The translations under genes were made by a program, and so were the position numbers. Of a DNA stretch of 64,000 bases, positions 19,649 to 28,395 are shown piece after piece (position 1 is the first letter of the stretch; each line of letters starts with the position of its first letter). The notes under the pieces were generated by a model. That model was not told where the DNA came from and did not search any database. It worked only from the letters and a program-made list of their open reading frames with translations. The stretch spans positions 1 to 64,000 of the forward strand of contig SCEJ01000008.1 in NCBI GenBank assembly GCA_004102785.1. The letters are read 5' to 3'. The stretch is from Muribaculaceae bacterium Isolate-013 (NCI) (GTDB taxonomy: Bacteria > Bacteroidota > Bacteroidia > Bacteroidales > Muribaculaceae).

Positions 19649-19684
19649 GCAGCCCGGAGCGCCCGCCGCCCCGGGCTGCATTTG
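19649..19684 (+). terminator. Terminator of secDF
   Basis: GCAGCCCGG (19649-19657) pairs with CCGGGCTGC (19671-19679), followed by ATTTGT. The stem begins 33 bases past the stop codon. Confidence 0.8.
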
Positions 19685-19791
19685 TATGCACCACACCACC
19701 CGTACCGCCCGCCGAAGCAAAAAAGCCGAGTGCAGTACCACCACAATCACACAGCAACAAATCCGTTTTCAAGAAATTTCTTTTAAATAAG

Positions 19792-19822
19792 TTTGCAATC
19801 CAGGAAATAAATGTTAATTTTG
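19792..19822 (+). promoter_or_regulatory. Promoter of the branching-enzyme gene
   Basis: TTTG at 19792-19795, 19 bases, then TAATTTTG at 19815-19822. Full consensus match. The leader to ATG 19906 is about 75 bases. Confidence 0.85.
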
Positions 19823-19905
19823 CGCTGATACCGATAAAAGGCCGCAGCAGGCTTGTTCTCTCTCTGTCGGAGATACTCACCAGTCCCCCCACCATCATCC
19901 GTTTT

Positions 19906-21930
19906 ATGAAAAAATTAGCCATCTATAAGAACGACCCCTGGCTCGAACCGTTCGCCCCGGCCATCGAAGGGAGGTTTCATGACGCCCAGCGCAAGGAAGC
20001 CGACCTCACACAGCAAACCAAAAACCTCTCCGATTTCGCAAACGCACACCAGTACTTCGGGCTGCACCGGCGCCGCGGAGGATGGGTGTTCCGCGAATGG
20101 GCTCCAAACGCCACAGTAATCTACCTGGTAGGCGACTTCACCGGATGGCAGGAAAAACCCGAATACCGCCTCAAGCCCCTCGGCGACGGCACATGGGAGC
20201 TCAACCTCCCGGCATCGGCAATACGCCACGGCCAGCTCTACAAGATGCGGGTGAAATGGGACGGCGGTGAAGGCGACCGCATACCCGCCTACGCCACCCG
20301 TGTGGTGCAGGACCCCGAGACACACATCTTCTCGGCTCAGGTATGGAATCCGCGCGTCTACAAATGGAAGGTGGAGAAATTCATCCCCGACACACGCCCC
20401 CTGCTCATCTACGAATGCCACATCGGCATGGCCCAGGAGCGCGAAGGGGTGGGTACCTACACCGAATTCCGCGACAACGTGCTGCCGCGAATCGCCGCCG
20501 ACGGCTACAACGCCATACAGATAATGGCCATACAGGAACACCCCTACTACGGCTCGTTCGGCTACCACGTGAGCAACTTCTTCGCCGCCTCATCGCGCTT
20601 CGGCACCCCCGAGCAGCTTAAAAGCCTCATAGACCGCGCCCACGAGCTGGGCATCGCCGTGATAATGGACATCGTGCACTCCCACGCCGTGAAAAACGAA
20701 AACGAAGGGATAGCACGCATCGACGGCTCACGCGCCACATACTTCTACCCCGACGCACGCGGCGAGCACCCCGCATGGGACTCCCTCTGCTTCGACTACG
20801 GCAAAAACGAAGTGCTCCACTTCCTCCTTTCCAACTGCAAATACTGGCTCGAGGAATACCACTTCGACGGTTTCCGCTTCGACGGCGTGACTTCCATGCT
20901 CTACTACGACCACGGACTCGGAAAAGCATTCGGCTCATATGCCGACTACTACGACGGCGGCCAGGACACCAATGCCATAACATACCTCACCCTGGCCAAC
21001 AAACTAATCCACGAGCTCAACCCCCACGCCATCACAATAGCCGAGGAGATGAGCGGAATGCCCGGCCTCGCACTCAAAATAAAAGACGGAGGCATGGGCT
21101 TCGACTACCGCATGGCAATGGGCATACCCGACTACTGGATAAAACTCCTCAAAGAGAAAAAAGACGAGGACTGGCACCCCACATCAATATACTGGGAGCT
21201 CACAAACCGCCGGTATGAGGAGAAGACAATATCATACGTCGAGAGCCACGACCAGGCTCTGGTGGGCGACAAGACGGTGATATTCCGCCTCATCGACAAA
21301 GAGATGTACTGGCACATGACGGTGGGCGACAACAACGCCGCTGTGACCCGCGGCATTGCCCTCCACAAAATGATACGCCTGGTGACACTGGCCACCATCA
21401 ACGGAGGCTACCTCAACTTCATGGGCAACGAATTCGGACACCCCGAATGGATCGACTTCCCCCGTGAAGGCAACGGATGGAGCTACCGCTACGCACGCCG
21501 CCAGTGGGACCTCGTTGACCGAAAGGACCTCCAGTACCAGTACCTCAACAACTTCGACAACGCCATGGTCGAACTCGTGTCGGGCGTCAACAACTTCCAG
21601 GCCCTCGCCATAGAGAAGCTCTGGGAGCACGACGGCGACCAGGTGCTCGCCTTCCGCCGCGGCAATCTGGTGTTCGTGTTCAACTTCAACCCCTCCAAAT
21701 CGTTTGAAGGCTACGGTTTACTCGCCCCGATGGGGAAATACAAAGTGGTGCTGTCGTCAGACAACCCCGAATTCGGCGGATTCGGCAACGTAGACGAGCA
21801 TGTGGAGCACCTCACCCAGTTCGACCCCCTCTACCAGCCCACCGGAAAAGAATGGCTCAAACTCTACCTCCCGGCACGCTCATGCCAGGTGCTGAGAATG
21901 CAGCGCCATTCACCAAAAAAGAAAGCCTGA
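19906..21930 (+). CDS. glgB: 1,4-alpha-glucan branching enzyme, GH13 (eukaryote-like subtype)
   Basis: 674 residues. It makes the alpha-1,6 branches of glycogen. The N-terminal CBM48-like domain (VFREWAPNATVIYLVGDFTGW) is at 60-81, the GH13 barrel covers about 165-560, and a C-terminal beta domain follows. Catalytic residues by family pattern are Asp 326 (FRFDGVTSML), Glu 380 (IAEEMSGMPG) and Asp 449 (VESHDQ). The FRFDGVTSMLY and YLNFMGNEFGHPEW blocks resemble the plant/animal-type branching enzymes (GH13_8), which are common in Bacteroidetes. No other glycogen gene is adjacent. The TIGR02757 gene starts 18 bases downstream. Confidence 0.93.
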   Translation: MKKLAIYKNDPWLEPFAPAIEGRFHDAQRKEADLTQQTKNLSDFANAHQYFGLHRRRGGWVFREWAPNATVIYLVGDFTGWQEKPEYRLKPLGDGTWELNLPASAIRHGQLYKMRVKWDGGEGDRIPAYATRVVQDPETHIFSAQVWNPRVYKWKVEKFIPDTRPLLIYECHIGMAQEREGVGTYTEFRDNVLPRIAADGYNAIQIMAIQEHPYYGSFGYHVSNFFAASSRFGTPEQLKSLIDRAHELGIAVIMDIVHSHAVKNENEGIARIDGSRATYFYPDARGEHPAWDSLCFDYGKNEVLHFLLSNCKYWLEEYHFDGFRFDGVTSMLYYDHGLGKAFGSYADYYDGGQDTNAITYLTLANKLIHELNPHAITIAEEMSGMPGLALKIKDGGMGFDYRMAMGIPDYWIKLLKEKKDEDWHPTSIYWELTNRRYEEKTISYVESHDQALVGDKTVIFRLIDKEMYWHMTVGDNNAAVTRGIALHKMIRLVTLATINGGYLNFMGNEFGHPEWIDFPREGNGWSYRYARRQWDLVDRKDLQYQYLNNFDNAMVELVSGVNNFQALAIEKLWEHDGDQVLAFRRGNLVFVFNFNPSKSFEGYGLLAPMGKYKVVLSSDNPEFGGFGNVDEHVEHLTQFDPLYQPTGKEWLKLYLPARSCQVLRMQRHSPKKKA

Positions 21931-21948
21931 CCCGACTCCCCCCGACAC

Positions 21949-22788
21949 ATGACCACACCCCATAACCCTGCCGATGCGGCGCCCCGGGCTGATGCCTGCG
22001 GCGCCGCGCCGCTCCTCCCCGAAGAGCTCTCACTATCCGAAATCAAGGAACTGCTCGACTCCGAGGCCAGACGCATCAACTCGCCGCAATTCATCGGCGA
22101 CGACCCCGTGCAGTTTCCGCGACGCTTCATAGCGCAGTCCGACATCGAAATCGCCGCACTGCTGGCATCGACCATAGCATGGGGCAACCGCCGCATGATA
22201 TGCCGCGACGCCGACCGTATGCTCGCCCTGATGGAGAACGCACCGCACCGCTTCGTGATGGAACGCGCCTTCGAGGAGCTTCCCGCCGGCAACATACACC
22301 GCACATTTTTCACCGACGACCTGCGCGCATACCTCCGCGGCCTCTACCTTATTTATAACGAATATCCCACCCTGGAGCAATTCGCCCGCGCCCGCGGAGT
22401 GCATCACGCCCCCGCTCCAGCATGGGCCCTGGCCGAAGCCATCAACGAGCGACTGGCCACAGCCAACCCCGACGGCACACGCCTTAGCCGCTGCCTGCCG
22501 CAAAACCTACGCACATCAGCCCTGAAACGCCTCAACATGGCCCTGCGCTGGCTGGTGCGCACCGACGGCATCGTCGACATCGGCATATGGCGGCTGCTCA
22601 CCCCCGACCGGCTGTTCATCCCCCTGGACGTGCATGTGGGCAACACCTCGCGCCAGCTCGGACTGCTGCGGCGCCGCACCGACGACCGGCGCGCCGTCGA
22701 CGAGCTCACCGCCGCCCTGCGCCAATTCAACCCCGACGACCCAACCGTCTACGACTTCGCACTATTCGGCATCGGCATGAAACTATGA
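21949..22788 (+). CDS. TIGR02757 (DUF2400) family protein
   Basis: 279 residues. Family blocks recognised are DPVQFPRRF, DIEIAALLASTIAWGNRRMI, RRLNMALRW-like LKRLNMALRWLVRTDG and LFIPLDVHVGNTSRQLGL. The family is widespread in Bacteroidetes and has no proven function; part of the fold resembles helix-hairpin-helix DNA glycosylases, which is a family-level guess. The first 25 residues (MTTPHNPADAAPRADACGAA) are an Ala/Pro-rich extension and may be a late start; I see no alternative ATG close by. It probably shares the branching enzyme's transcript. Confidence 0.85.
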   Translation: MTTPHNPADAAPRADACGAAPLLPEELSLSEIKELLDSEARRINSPQFIGDDPVQFPRRFIAQSDIEIAALLASTIAWGNRRMICRDADRMLALMENAPHRFVMERAFEELPAGNIHRTFFTDDLRAYLRGLYLIYNEYPTLEQFARARGVHHAPAPAWALAEAINERLATANPDGTRLSRCLPQNLRTSALKRLNMALRWLVRTDGIVDIGIWRLLTPDRLFIPLDVHVGNTSRQLGLLRRRTDDRRAVDELTAALRQFNPDDPTVYDFALFGIGMKL

Positions 22789-22836
22789 CCCCGTGCCGGA
22801 CGTTATAAAACAGTACCACCCTAAAAAATCCATATC

Positions 22837-23112
22837 ATGAACTGGTTCGAGATAACAGGCACCGCAGCCGCCGTATGCATGGTTTTCGGCTATCTGCCCC
22901 AGGCCATCGCCACCATACGCACCCGCAACACCGACGGAATAGCACTCCCCACCTTCCTGCTGATGGGGCTGGGCTCGCTCTTATTCGTAATACAGGGATT
23001 CCTGAGCACACCGATGAACCTGCCGCTGATAATCACCAACTGCATCACGCTGGTATGCTCGGCCACGGTGTTCGGCATAAAAATGCACAACGACCACTTC
23101 CACAAACGCTAA
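22837..23112 (+). CDS. SemiSWEET-type PQ-loop sugar transporter
   Basis: 91 residues, three membrane helices, the size of one SemiSWEET triple-helix bundle. The PQ motif is in GYLPQAIATIRTRNTDGI (residues 18-35), and the second helix has TFLLMGLGSLLFVIQG. SemiSWEETs act as dimers that let small sugars equilibrate across the inner membrane. The gene follows the TIGR02757 gene by 48 bases, ends before a strong terminator, and may be the last gene of a glgB operon. Confidence 0.88.
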   Translation: MNWFEITGTAAAVCMVFGYLPQAIATIRTRNTDGIALPTFLLMGLGSLLFVIQGFLSTPMNLPLIITNCITLVCSATVFGIKMHNDHFHKR

Positions 23113-23144
23113 AACCGATGATTACAAGCAGTTTATAAAAACAA

Positions 23145-23178
23145 AATAGAGACGTCATCACGACGTCTCTATTCCTTT
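23145..23178 (+). terminator. Terminator after the SemiSWEET gene
   Basis: AATAGAGACGTC (23145-23156) pairs perfectly with GACGTCTCTATT (23162-23173), loop of five, then CCTTT. Confidence 0.88.
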
Positions 23179-23636
23179 AAACCTTTATCTTAATCTAATA
23201 CTATGAAAAACACACATGCAAATGTGCGAACTTTTGGCGAAACACACAATACCCCACACCCCGCGTTTCACACTTTTTCACAACCATATATACACAATTC
23301 CACATGTACCGAATCAGCATAAAATCAACATATACTCCTATATTTTATTAAAAATCAACAATTATCTCCGACCGTATTTTTATTCAGATAAAATAAAAGG
23401 ATATTTCTACCCCCCCCCCATTTAACATATTTTAACTTAATCATTTTCACTTTTGTCTCTTTCAGAGAATATCTTTCATTCCAAGGGCGGCAGAATACAG
23501 CGCGAAGTAGCAGCCGAGCCGACATAAAGCACTACAAAACTGAAACATACGCAATCAAAAAAGCCCAAAGACGCATCTTACACTTTGCTGACATCCGGCT
23601 GATTTATGAATTTTTCATATTTTTTTTACGAAAAAT
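23179..23636. other. AT-rich gene-free stretch
   Basis: About 460 bases without a convincing gene. It has a run of ten C (23410-23419) and long AT-rich parts. Small open frames here (for example 39 codons from ATG 23204) have no recognisable start signal or family. The only clear signal is the tRNA promoter at its end. Confidence 0.6.
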
Positions 23637-23667
23637 TTTGTCAGTTCAAAAAAAGGCAGTACCTTTG
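23637..23667 (+). promoter_or_regulatory. Promoter of tRNA-Lys
   Basis: TTTG at 23637-23640, 19 bases, then TACCTTTG at 23660-23667. Full consensus match; the tRNA begins 48 bases further on. Confidence 0.85.
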
Positions 23668-23715
23668 CATCGCGTTTGAGAAAACGCCCGCATACAAACT
23701 TATCAATATTCTTAC

Positions 23716-23788
23716 GTCTTCGTAGCTCAGTTGGTAGAGCAACTGACTCTTAATCAGTGGGTCCAGGGTTCGAGCCCCTGCGAGGACA
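23716..23788 (+). tRNA. tRNA-Lys (anticodon CTT)
   Basis: 73 bases. Acceptor stem GTCTTCG/CGAGGAC with one G-T pair, D arm AGCTCAGTTGGTAGAGC, anticodon stem ACTGA/TCAGT around CTCTTAA giving anticodon CTT, and T arm AGGGTTCGAGCCCCT. The discriminator base is A, and CCA is not encoded. A single tRNA with its own promoter and terminator. Confidence 0.97.
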
Positions 23789-23791
23789 CTT

Positions 23792-23828
23792 AAGAGGCGA
23801 CTTCCTCCGGAAGCCGCCTCTTATTTTT
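23792..23828 (+). terminator. Terminator of tRNA-Lys
   Basis: AAGAGGCG (23792-23799) pairs with CGCCTCTT (23815-23822), with CTTCC/GGAAG inside, followed by ATTTTT. Confidence 0.92.
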
Positions 23829-23915
23829 CCCTCACCACACCCCCGACCCAAGCCAAAAACAGTTTCCGGAAGCACACGTTTATGAAAAACAACACACGTT
23901 TATAAAAATAATGCG

Positions 23916-23923
23916 TAACTTTG
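23916..23923 (+). promoter_or_regulatory. -7 box for the sugar transferase gene
   Basis: TAACTTTG matches TAnnTTTG. No proper -33 box. The leader of about 150 bases to ATG 24082 has no gene I can support. Confidence 0.45.
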
Positions 23924-24081
23924 CAGGCCGGTGCGAACGCGGCAGGATTGCCACAATCCCACATGCGTCCGCAACAAAATATGATGCCGACACAATTTTT
24001 AAAATTCCTTAACGTTATACCACTGTAAGGAACCTAAAAAAAAGACACCGCCACCCCGGCGCCACAAGCCACAACCGATTG

Positions 24082-24663
24082 ATGCAGAAAACAGTCAAGA
24101 GAATATTCGACATAATCTTCGCCCTGATGGCATTAGTGCTGCTATTGCCGTTATGGGTGGTGCTGGCCATATGGATAGGCGCCACTTCGCCGGGAGGCAT
24201 TTTCTTCCGGCAGCGCCGCACGGGGCTGCACGGCCGCGAGTTCAATCTGCTGAAATTCCGCTCGATGCGGATAAACGACATCGCCGACGAAGCCCAGGCC
24301 GGCACCAACGATCCGCGCGTCACCGCTGTGGGGCGCCTGCTGCGCAAATCCTCGCTCGACGAGCTGCCCCAGCTCATCAACGTGCTGCGTGGCGACATGT
24401 CGATAATCGGCCCGCGCCCACACATGCTCAAGCACACCGAATACTACTCCCGCCTGATTCCCGACTACATGCGTCGCCACGAAATGCGCCCGGGACTCAC
24501 CGGCTATGCCCAGATAAAGGGGTTCCGCGGCCCCACGCCGAGGCTGGAGGATATGGAAAACCGTGTAAGGGCCGACCTGGAGTATATCGACCGCTTCTCG
24601 CTCTGGCTCGACTTGAAAATTTTCTTCCTGACAATATGGAAGATGCTCACTCTCAAGCTCTGA
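24082..24663 (+). CDS. Undecaprenyl-phosphate sugar-1-phosphate transferase (bacterial sugar transferase family)
   Basis: 193 residues from ATG 24082 (MQKTVKRIFDII); a TTG one codon upstream is less likely. One N-terminal membrane helix (about 10-33) is followed by the catalytic domain with FFRQRRTGLHGREFNLLKFRSM, RLLRKSSLDELPQLINVL, GDMSIIGPRP and RPGLTGYAQIKG, the hallmarks of the family. It loads the first sugar phosphate onto undecaprenyl phosphate to start an exopolysaccharide, capsule or O-glycan. It is the short form lacking the extra N-terminal helices of WbaP. No other glycan genes adjoin it, so its pathway is not shown here. Confidence 0.92.
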   Translation: MQKTVKRIFDIIFALMALVLLLPLWVVLAIWIGATSPGGIFFRQRRTGLHGREFNLLKFRSMRINDIADEAQAGTNDPRVTAVGRLLRKSSLDELPQLINVLRGDMSIIGPRPHMLKHTEYYSRLIPDYMRRHEMRPGLTGYAQIKGFRGPTPRLEDMENRVRADLEYIDRFSLWLDLKIFFLTIWKMLTLKL

Positions 24664-24859
24664 CCTGCCGCCATGCCGCACGAGTGGGGAATGCGGCGCG
24701 TTTGCAATTGTGAATTTCCGGGGAGTGTTGATAACTTTTTCGCAGCAGGGGGTGATTTTTACTGTTTGGGGTTGTAAACAATTGGGGCATTTTTTGTAAT
24801 TTTACGCTCGATTTCATCCCTGTGGCTCACGCTGCGGGCATCTTTTTACAACTTCAGCG

Positions 24860-25807
24860 ATGGAACAGAGCAATCTCCCACAGCAACACTACCACATACC
24901 GGCTCTTCTGCCACAGACTCTTGAAGGCTTAGACATCAAGCCCTCAGGAGTTTATGTTGACTGCACCCTTGGCGGAGGGGGGCATACGCGCGCTATTCTG
25001 CGCCTGCTCGACCCGGCCGCGGGGGGAAGGCTGCTCAGTTTCGACCAGGACTGCCAGGCGATAGAACGCGCCGAGGCCGACGGGGAGCTTGCCGGGAATG
25101 CCGCTTTCACGGCCGTGCACGGCAATTTCCGTTATCTGAGGAATTTCCTGCGGTACTACGGCGTGGAGTCGGTCGACGGCATCCTGGCCGACCTCGGAGT
25201 GTCGTTCCACCACTTCGACGACCCCGGCCGTGGATTCTCCTTCCGCTGGGACGGCCCCCTGGACATGCGCATGAACCCGCAGGCCGAGCATTCGGCAGCC
25301 ACCCTCCTTGCCGAGGCCACCCCCGAGCGGCTCGCGGAGATATTCCGCCTCTACGGCGAGCTGCCGCAGGCGCGCCAGATAGCACGCGCTATCGAGCGCC
25401 GGCGCCAGCAGGCTCCGATAGCAACCGTGGAGGAGCTCCTGGCCACAGTGCGCCCGCTGATTTCACCCCGCAAGGAGAAAAAGGAGCTCGCACAGGTGTT
25501 CCAGGCCCTGCGCATAGAGGTCAACGATGAAATCGCAGCCCTGCGCTCCCTCCTGGAGCAGGCCCTGCGGGCACTGCGCCCCGGCGGACGCCTCGCCGTA
25601 ATAACCTACCACTCCCTCGAAGACCGCCTGGTGAAAAACTTCATGCGCACCGGCAACCTCGAGGGCAGACTCGAGAAAGATTTCTACGGACGTCCACTCT
25701 CTCCGCTGCGCCCCGTCACCTCCAAGGCCGTCACCCCCGACGACGAAGAGATTGAACGCAACCCGCGCTCACGCTCGGCCAAGCTGCGCGTGGCCACAAG
25801 AATCTGA
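24860..25807 (+). CDS. rsmH: 16S rRNA (cytosine-1402-N4) methyltransferase RsmH
   Basis: 315 residues. It methylates N4 of C1402 in 16S rRNA with S-adenosylmethionine. Motifs: YHIPALLPQTLEGL at the start, DCTLGGGGHTRAIL (SAM binding), DLGVSFHHFDDPGRGFSFRWDGPLDMRMN split by normal spacing, VFQALRIEVNDE, and TYHSLEDRLVK. It opens the dcw cluster. The usual preceding gene mraZ is not present; 24664-24859 has no reading frame for it. TAATTTTA at 24797-24804 is the best promoter-like -7 box. Confidence 0.96.
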   Translation: MEQSNLPQQHYHIPALLPQTLEGLDIKPSGVYVDCTLGGGGHTRAILRLLDPAAGGRLLSFDQDCQAIERAEADGELAGNAAFTAVHGNFRYLRNFLRYYGVESVDGILADLGVSFHHFDDPGRGFSFRWDGPLDMRMNPQAEHSAATLLAEATPERLAEIFRLYGELPQARQIARAIERRRQQAPIATVEELLATVRPLISPRKEKKELAQVFQALRIEVNDEIAALRSLLEQALRALRPGGRLAVITYHSLEDRLVKNFMRTGNLEGRLEKDFYGRPLSPLRPVTSKAVTPDDEEIERNPRSRSAKLRVATRI

Positions 25808-25842
25808 CCAACACACAATCCCGCACAACTCCATTATCCCGA

Positions 25843-26232
25843 ATGCCGACAATAGCACGAACATCATCACGCACCACTGACCGCCGGGAGGCCGACGCTC
25901 CCCGGCTGTCGCGCCATTCAATATGGCGCGGCGCCCTCCACGGCCGCGTGCTCTCTCTTGACTTCATGCGGCGCAACTGGCTGCTGGTGCTCGCCGTAAC
26001 CACCATGCTGATGATCTATATCACCTCGCGCTATACCTGCCAGACGCAGATGGAGACCATACAGCGGCTCGAACGCGACCTCGAAGTGGTCAAGACCGAG
26101 CGCATACGCGAGAAATCGACCTACATGAGCCGGATACGCGAATCGCAGATGCAGCACCTGGCCGACTCCATGCGCCTGGGGCTCACCATCCAGGAACAGC
26201 CGCCGTTCAGGCTCGCCGCCGGCAAGAAATAA
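25843..26232 (+). CDS. ftsL: FtsL-like cell division protein
   Basis: 129 residues. A basic N-terminal tail of about 45 residues, one membrane helix (NWLLVLAVTTMLMIYITS, about 45-62), then a coiled-coil-like stretch rich in Glu, Arg and Gln (about 68-110). Sequence similarity in this family is always weak. The call rests on size, topology and position between rsmH and ftsI, as in other dcw clusters. FtsL would join FtsB and FtsQ and activate FtsWI septal synthesis. Confidence 0.8.
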   Translation: MPTIARTSSRTTDRREADAPRLSRHSIWRGALHGRVLSLDFMRRNWLLVLAVTTMLMIYITSRYTCQTQMETIQRLERDLEVVKTERIREKSTYMSRIRESQMQHLADSMRLGLTIQEQPPFRLAAGKK

Positions 26233-26277
26233 CCCTCTCCGCAACTTCTTCACTCCTCTTACTCTCACAAAGGGCAA

Positions 26278-28359
26278 ATGCAACCGAAAAAAGACAACAA
26301 AATCCACATACTCTTCCGCTACGGCCTCATCTCGGCGCTGATACTCCTCTTCACCACCGCCATCGTGGTGAAGCTTTTCAGCACCACCGTGGTGCATGCC
26401 GACGACTGGAACCGCAAGGCGATGAAAGAGATGGAGCGCGTCGACACCATCCTCCCCCAGCGCGGTGACATCCTCTCCGACGACGGCTCCATACTGGCCA
26501 CGAACCTGCGATACTACACCGTGCGCCTCGACTTCCGCTCGGAGCGCTTCATGGAGCACCGCTACCGCATGGCCCTCGACTCGATAGCCGACTCGCTGGC
26601 CACATACTTCCCCGCCAAAAACCGCGACCAGTGGCGCAAATATATGGCCGCCCCCCTCGAAAAGGAACCCGGCAGGCGCCCGCGCGCCTTCCGCGTAATC
26701 GCCGGCCTGAGCTACTCCCAGCTCCAGCACCTGAAAACATTCCCGTTCTTCAACATCCCCAACCCCAACAAAAGCGGCATGACGGTGGAATCGGTGATGA
26801 AACGCTCCAACCCCTACGGCGCCATGGCGCGCCGCTCCATCGGGGGCGTGGGGCAGACGTCCACCTGCGCCCAGGTGCACGGCATCTCGGGGCTGGAGAT
26901 GGCCCTCGACACCCTCCTCTACGGCAAACCCGGCATAGCCAAGAAAATCCCCCTCACGAAAAACATCGTAAACTGGACCGACATCCCCCCCACCCCCGGC
27001 TACAACCTCCGCACCACAATCGACATACGACTCCAGGATATCGTGGAGAACGAACTCAACCGCGTGCTCGACTCCTGCTCGGCCGACTGGGGCTGCGCCA
27101 TACTCATGGACGTCAAGACCGGCGACATCAAAGCTATCTCCAACCTTGAGAAATCAAAGACCGGCCCCGGCTATATCGAGGCTCTCAACTACGCCGTGGT
27201 GGGCTTCGAGCCCGGCTCCGTAGTAAAGCCCATCTCCATGATGATTGCCCTCGAGGACGGCCTTGTCAACAACCTCGAGGAGGTGATACCCATCGGCGCA
27301 AGCTGGGCCTACGCCGGAGGGCGCCCGATTACCGACTCCCATTTCAACGCATCGCTGCGCGTGCGCGAGGTAATCGAGCAATCGTCGAACATCGGCATGG
27401 CGCGCATCATCACCCGCGGCTACGACAAAAACCCCAAGGCATTCGTGGAACGCCTGCGTTCCATCGGATTCCTCGAGCCGATGAACACCGGCATCGCCGG
27501 CGAGCGGGTACCCTACTTCAACCCCGACCCGGCGCGCGTCGACCTCTCGCGCATGTGCTACGGCTACACCTCGCAGATACCACCCATCTACACCCTCTCC
27601 ATATACAACGCCATTGCCAACGGCGGCAAATACGTGCGTCCGCGGCTGGTGACACGTCTCCAGGCCGAGAATTTCGACTCGGTAATCCCCGTGACCTACA
27701 TCCGCGACCGCATCTGCTCCGAGGAGAACGCCCGCAAGATGCAGTACATGCTCAAGCAGGTGGTGTGGGGCAAGCACGGCACAGGCCGCTCCCTGAAAAG
27801 CGACAAAGTGGCCCTGGCTGGAAAAACCGGCACATGCTACTCCGTGGACCCGAAGACACGCACCTACAACACCGCGCGCAAGCGCCTGGCATTCTGCGGA
27901 TTCTTCCCCGCCGACAACCCGCAGTACTCATGCATGGTGCTCACCTTCTACCCGAAGCGCAACATGTTCGGCGCCGCATCCACATCAGGCCAGGTGATGC
28001 GCAACATCGCCCTTAAGATGTACTCGCGCGGCCTTCTGGGCGAGACCCCCGACTACGCCCAGGGAAACACCGGCACCCAGCGCCCCATGCTCTACGCCTC
28101 AAATAGCGCCGACCGGCATCCGGCCGTGCGCAAGGCCGCCGGAGTAGCCTCCGAGCTCCATCCGGCAGCTCCGCGCAAGATGCCCGAAGGCACCGTGCCC
28201 TCCGTAGCCGGCCTGGGGCTGCGCGAGGCCGTCACCACCCTCGAGAGTGCCGGCTACGAAGTGGCCTTTACCGGCTCCGGATTCGTGCGCTCACAGACCC
28301 CCGCCGCCGGCGAGCCAGCACGCAAAGGCTCCCTGGTAAACCTCTCGCTCGGAATATGA
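26278..28359 (+). CDS. ftsI: Septal peptidoglycan transpeptidase (PBP2x/FtsI type) with PASTA domain
   Basis: 693 residues. An N-terminal membrane helix (about 13-33), a dimerisation domain starting ILPQRGDILSDDGSILATNLR, and a transpeptidase domain with the active-site serine Ser 314 (EPGSVVKPIS), SSN motif at 369-371 and KTG at 516-518. The last 65 residues are a PASTA-like domain (VPSVAGLGLREAVTTLESAG). It crosslinks septal peptidoglycan in the periplasm as partner of FtsW, encoded at 32603. Position after ftsL is standard. Confidence 0.95.
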   Translation: MQPKKDNKIHILFRYGLISALILLFTTAIVVKLFSTTVVHADDWNRKAMKEMERVDTILPQRGDILSDDGSILATNLRYYTVRLDFRSERFMEHRYRMALDSIADSLATYFPAKNRDQWRKYMAAPLEKEPGRRPRAFRVIAGLSYSQLQHLKTFPFFNIPNPNKSGMTVESVMKRSNPYGAMARRSIGGVGQTSTCAQVHGISGLEMALDTLLYGKPGIAKKIPLTKNIVNWTDIPPTPGYNLRTTIDIRLQDIVENELNRVLDSCSADWGCAILMDVKTGDIKAISNLEKSKTGPGYIEALNYAVVGFEPGSVVKPISMMIALEDGLVNNLEEVIPIGASWAYAGGRPITDSHFNASLRVREVIEQSSNIGMARIITRGYDKNPKAFVERLRSIGFLEPMNTGIAGERVPYFNPDPARVDLSRMCYGYTSQIPPIYTLSIYNAIANGGKYVRPRLVTRLQAENFDSVIPVTYIRDRICSEENARKMQYMLKQVVWGKHGTGRSLKSDKVALAGKTGTCYSVDPKTRTYNTARKRLAFCGFFPADNPQYSCMVLTFYPKRNMFGAASTSGQVMRNIALKMYSRGLLGETPDYAQGNTGTQRPMLYASNSADRHPAVRKAAGVASELHPAAPRKMPEGTVPSVAGLGLREAVTTLESAGYEVAFTGSGFVRSQTPAAGEPARKGSLVNLSLGI

Positions 28360-28395
28360 CACAATACGTAAAAAAACTGACAACCATATACTAAA

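Noticed and set aside
23216-23425. 69-codon frame in the AT-rich gap
   Set aside because: Low-complexity Asn/Ile/Tyr/Pro product ending in the C10 tract; no start signal or similarity.
24745-24790. TTGGGG repeats before rsmH as MraZ binding boxes
   Set aside because: Spacing is 16 bases, not the ten-base period of MraZ boxes, and no mraZ is present.
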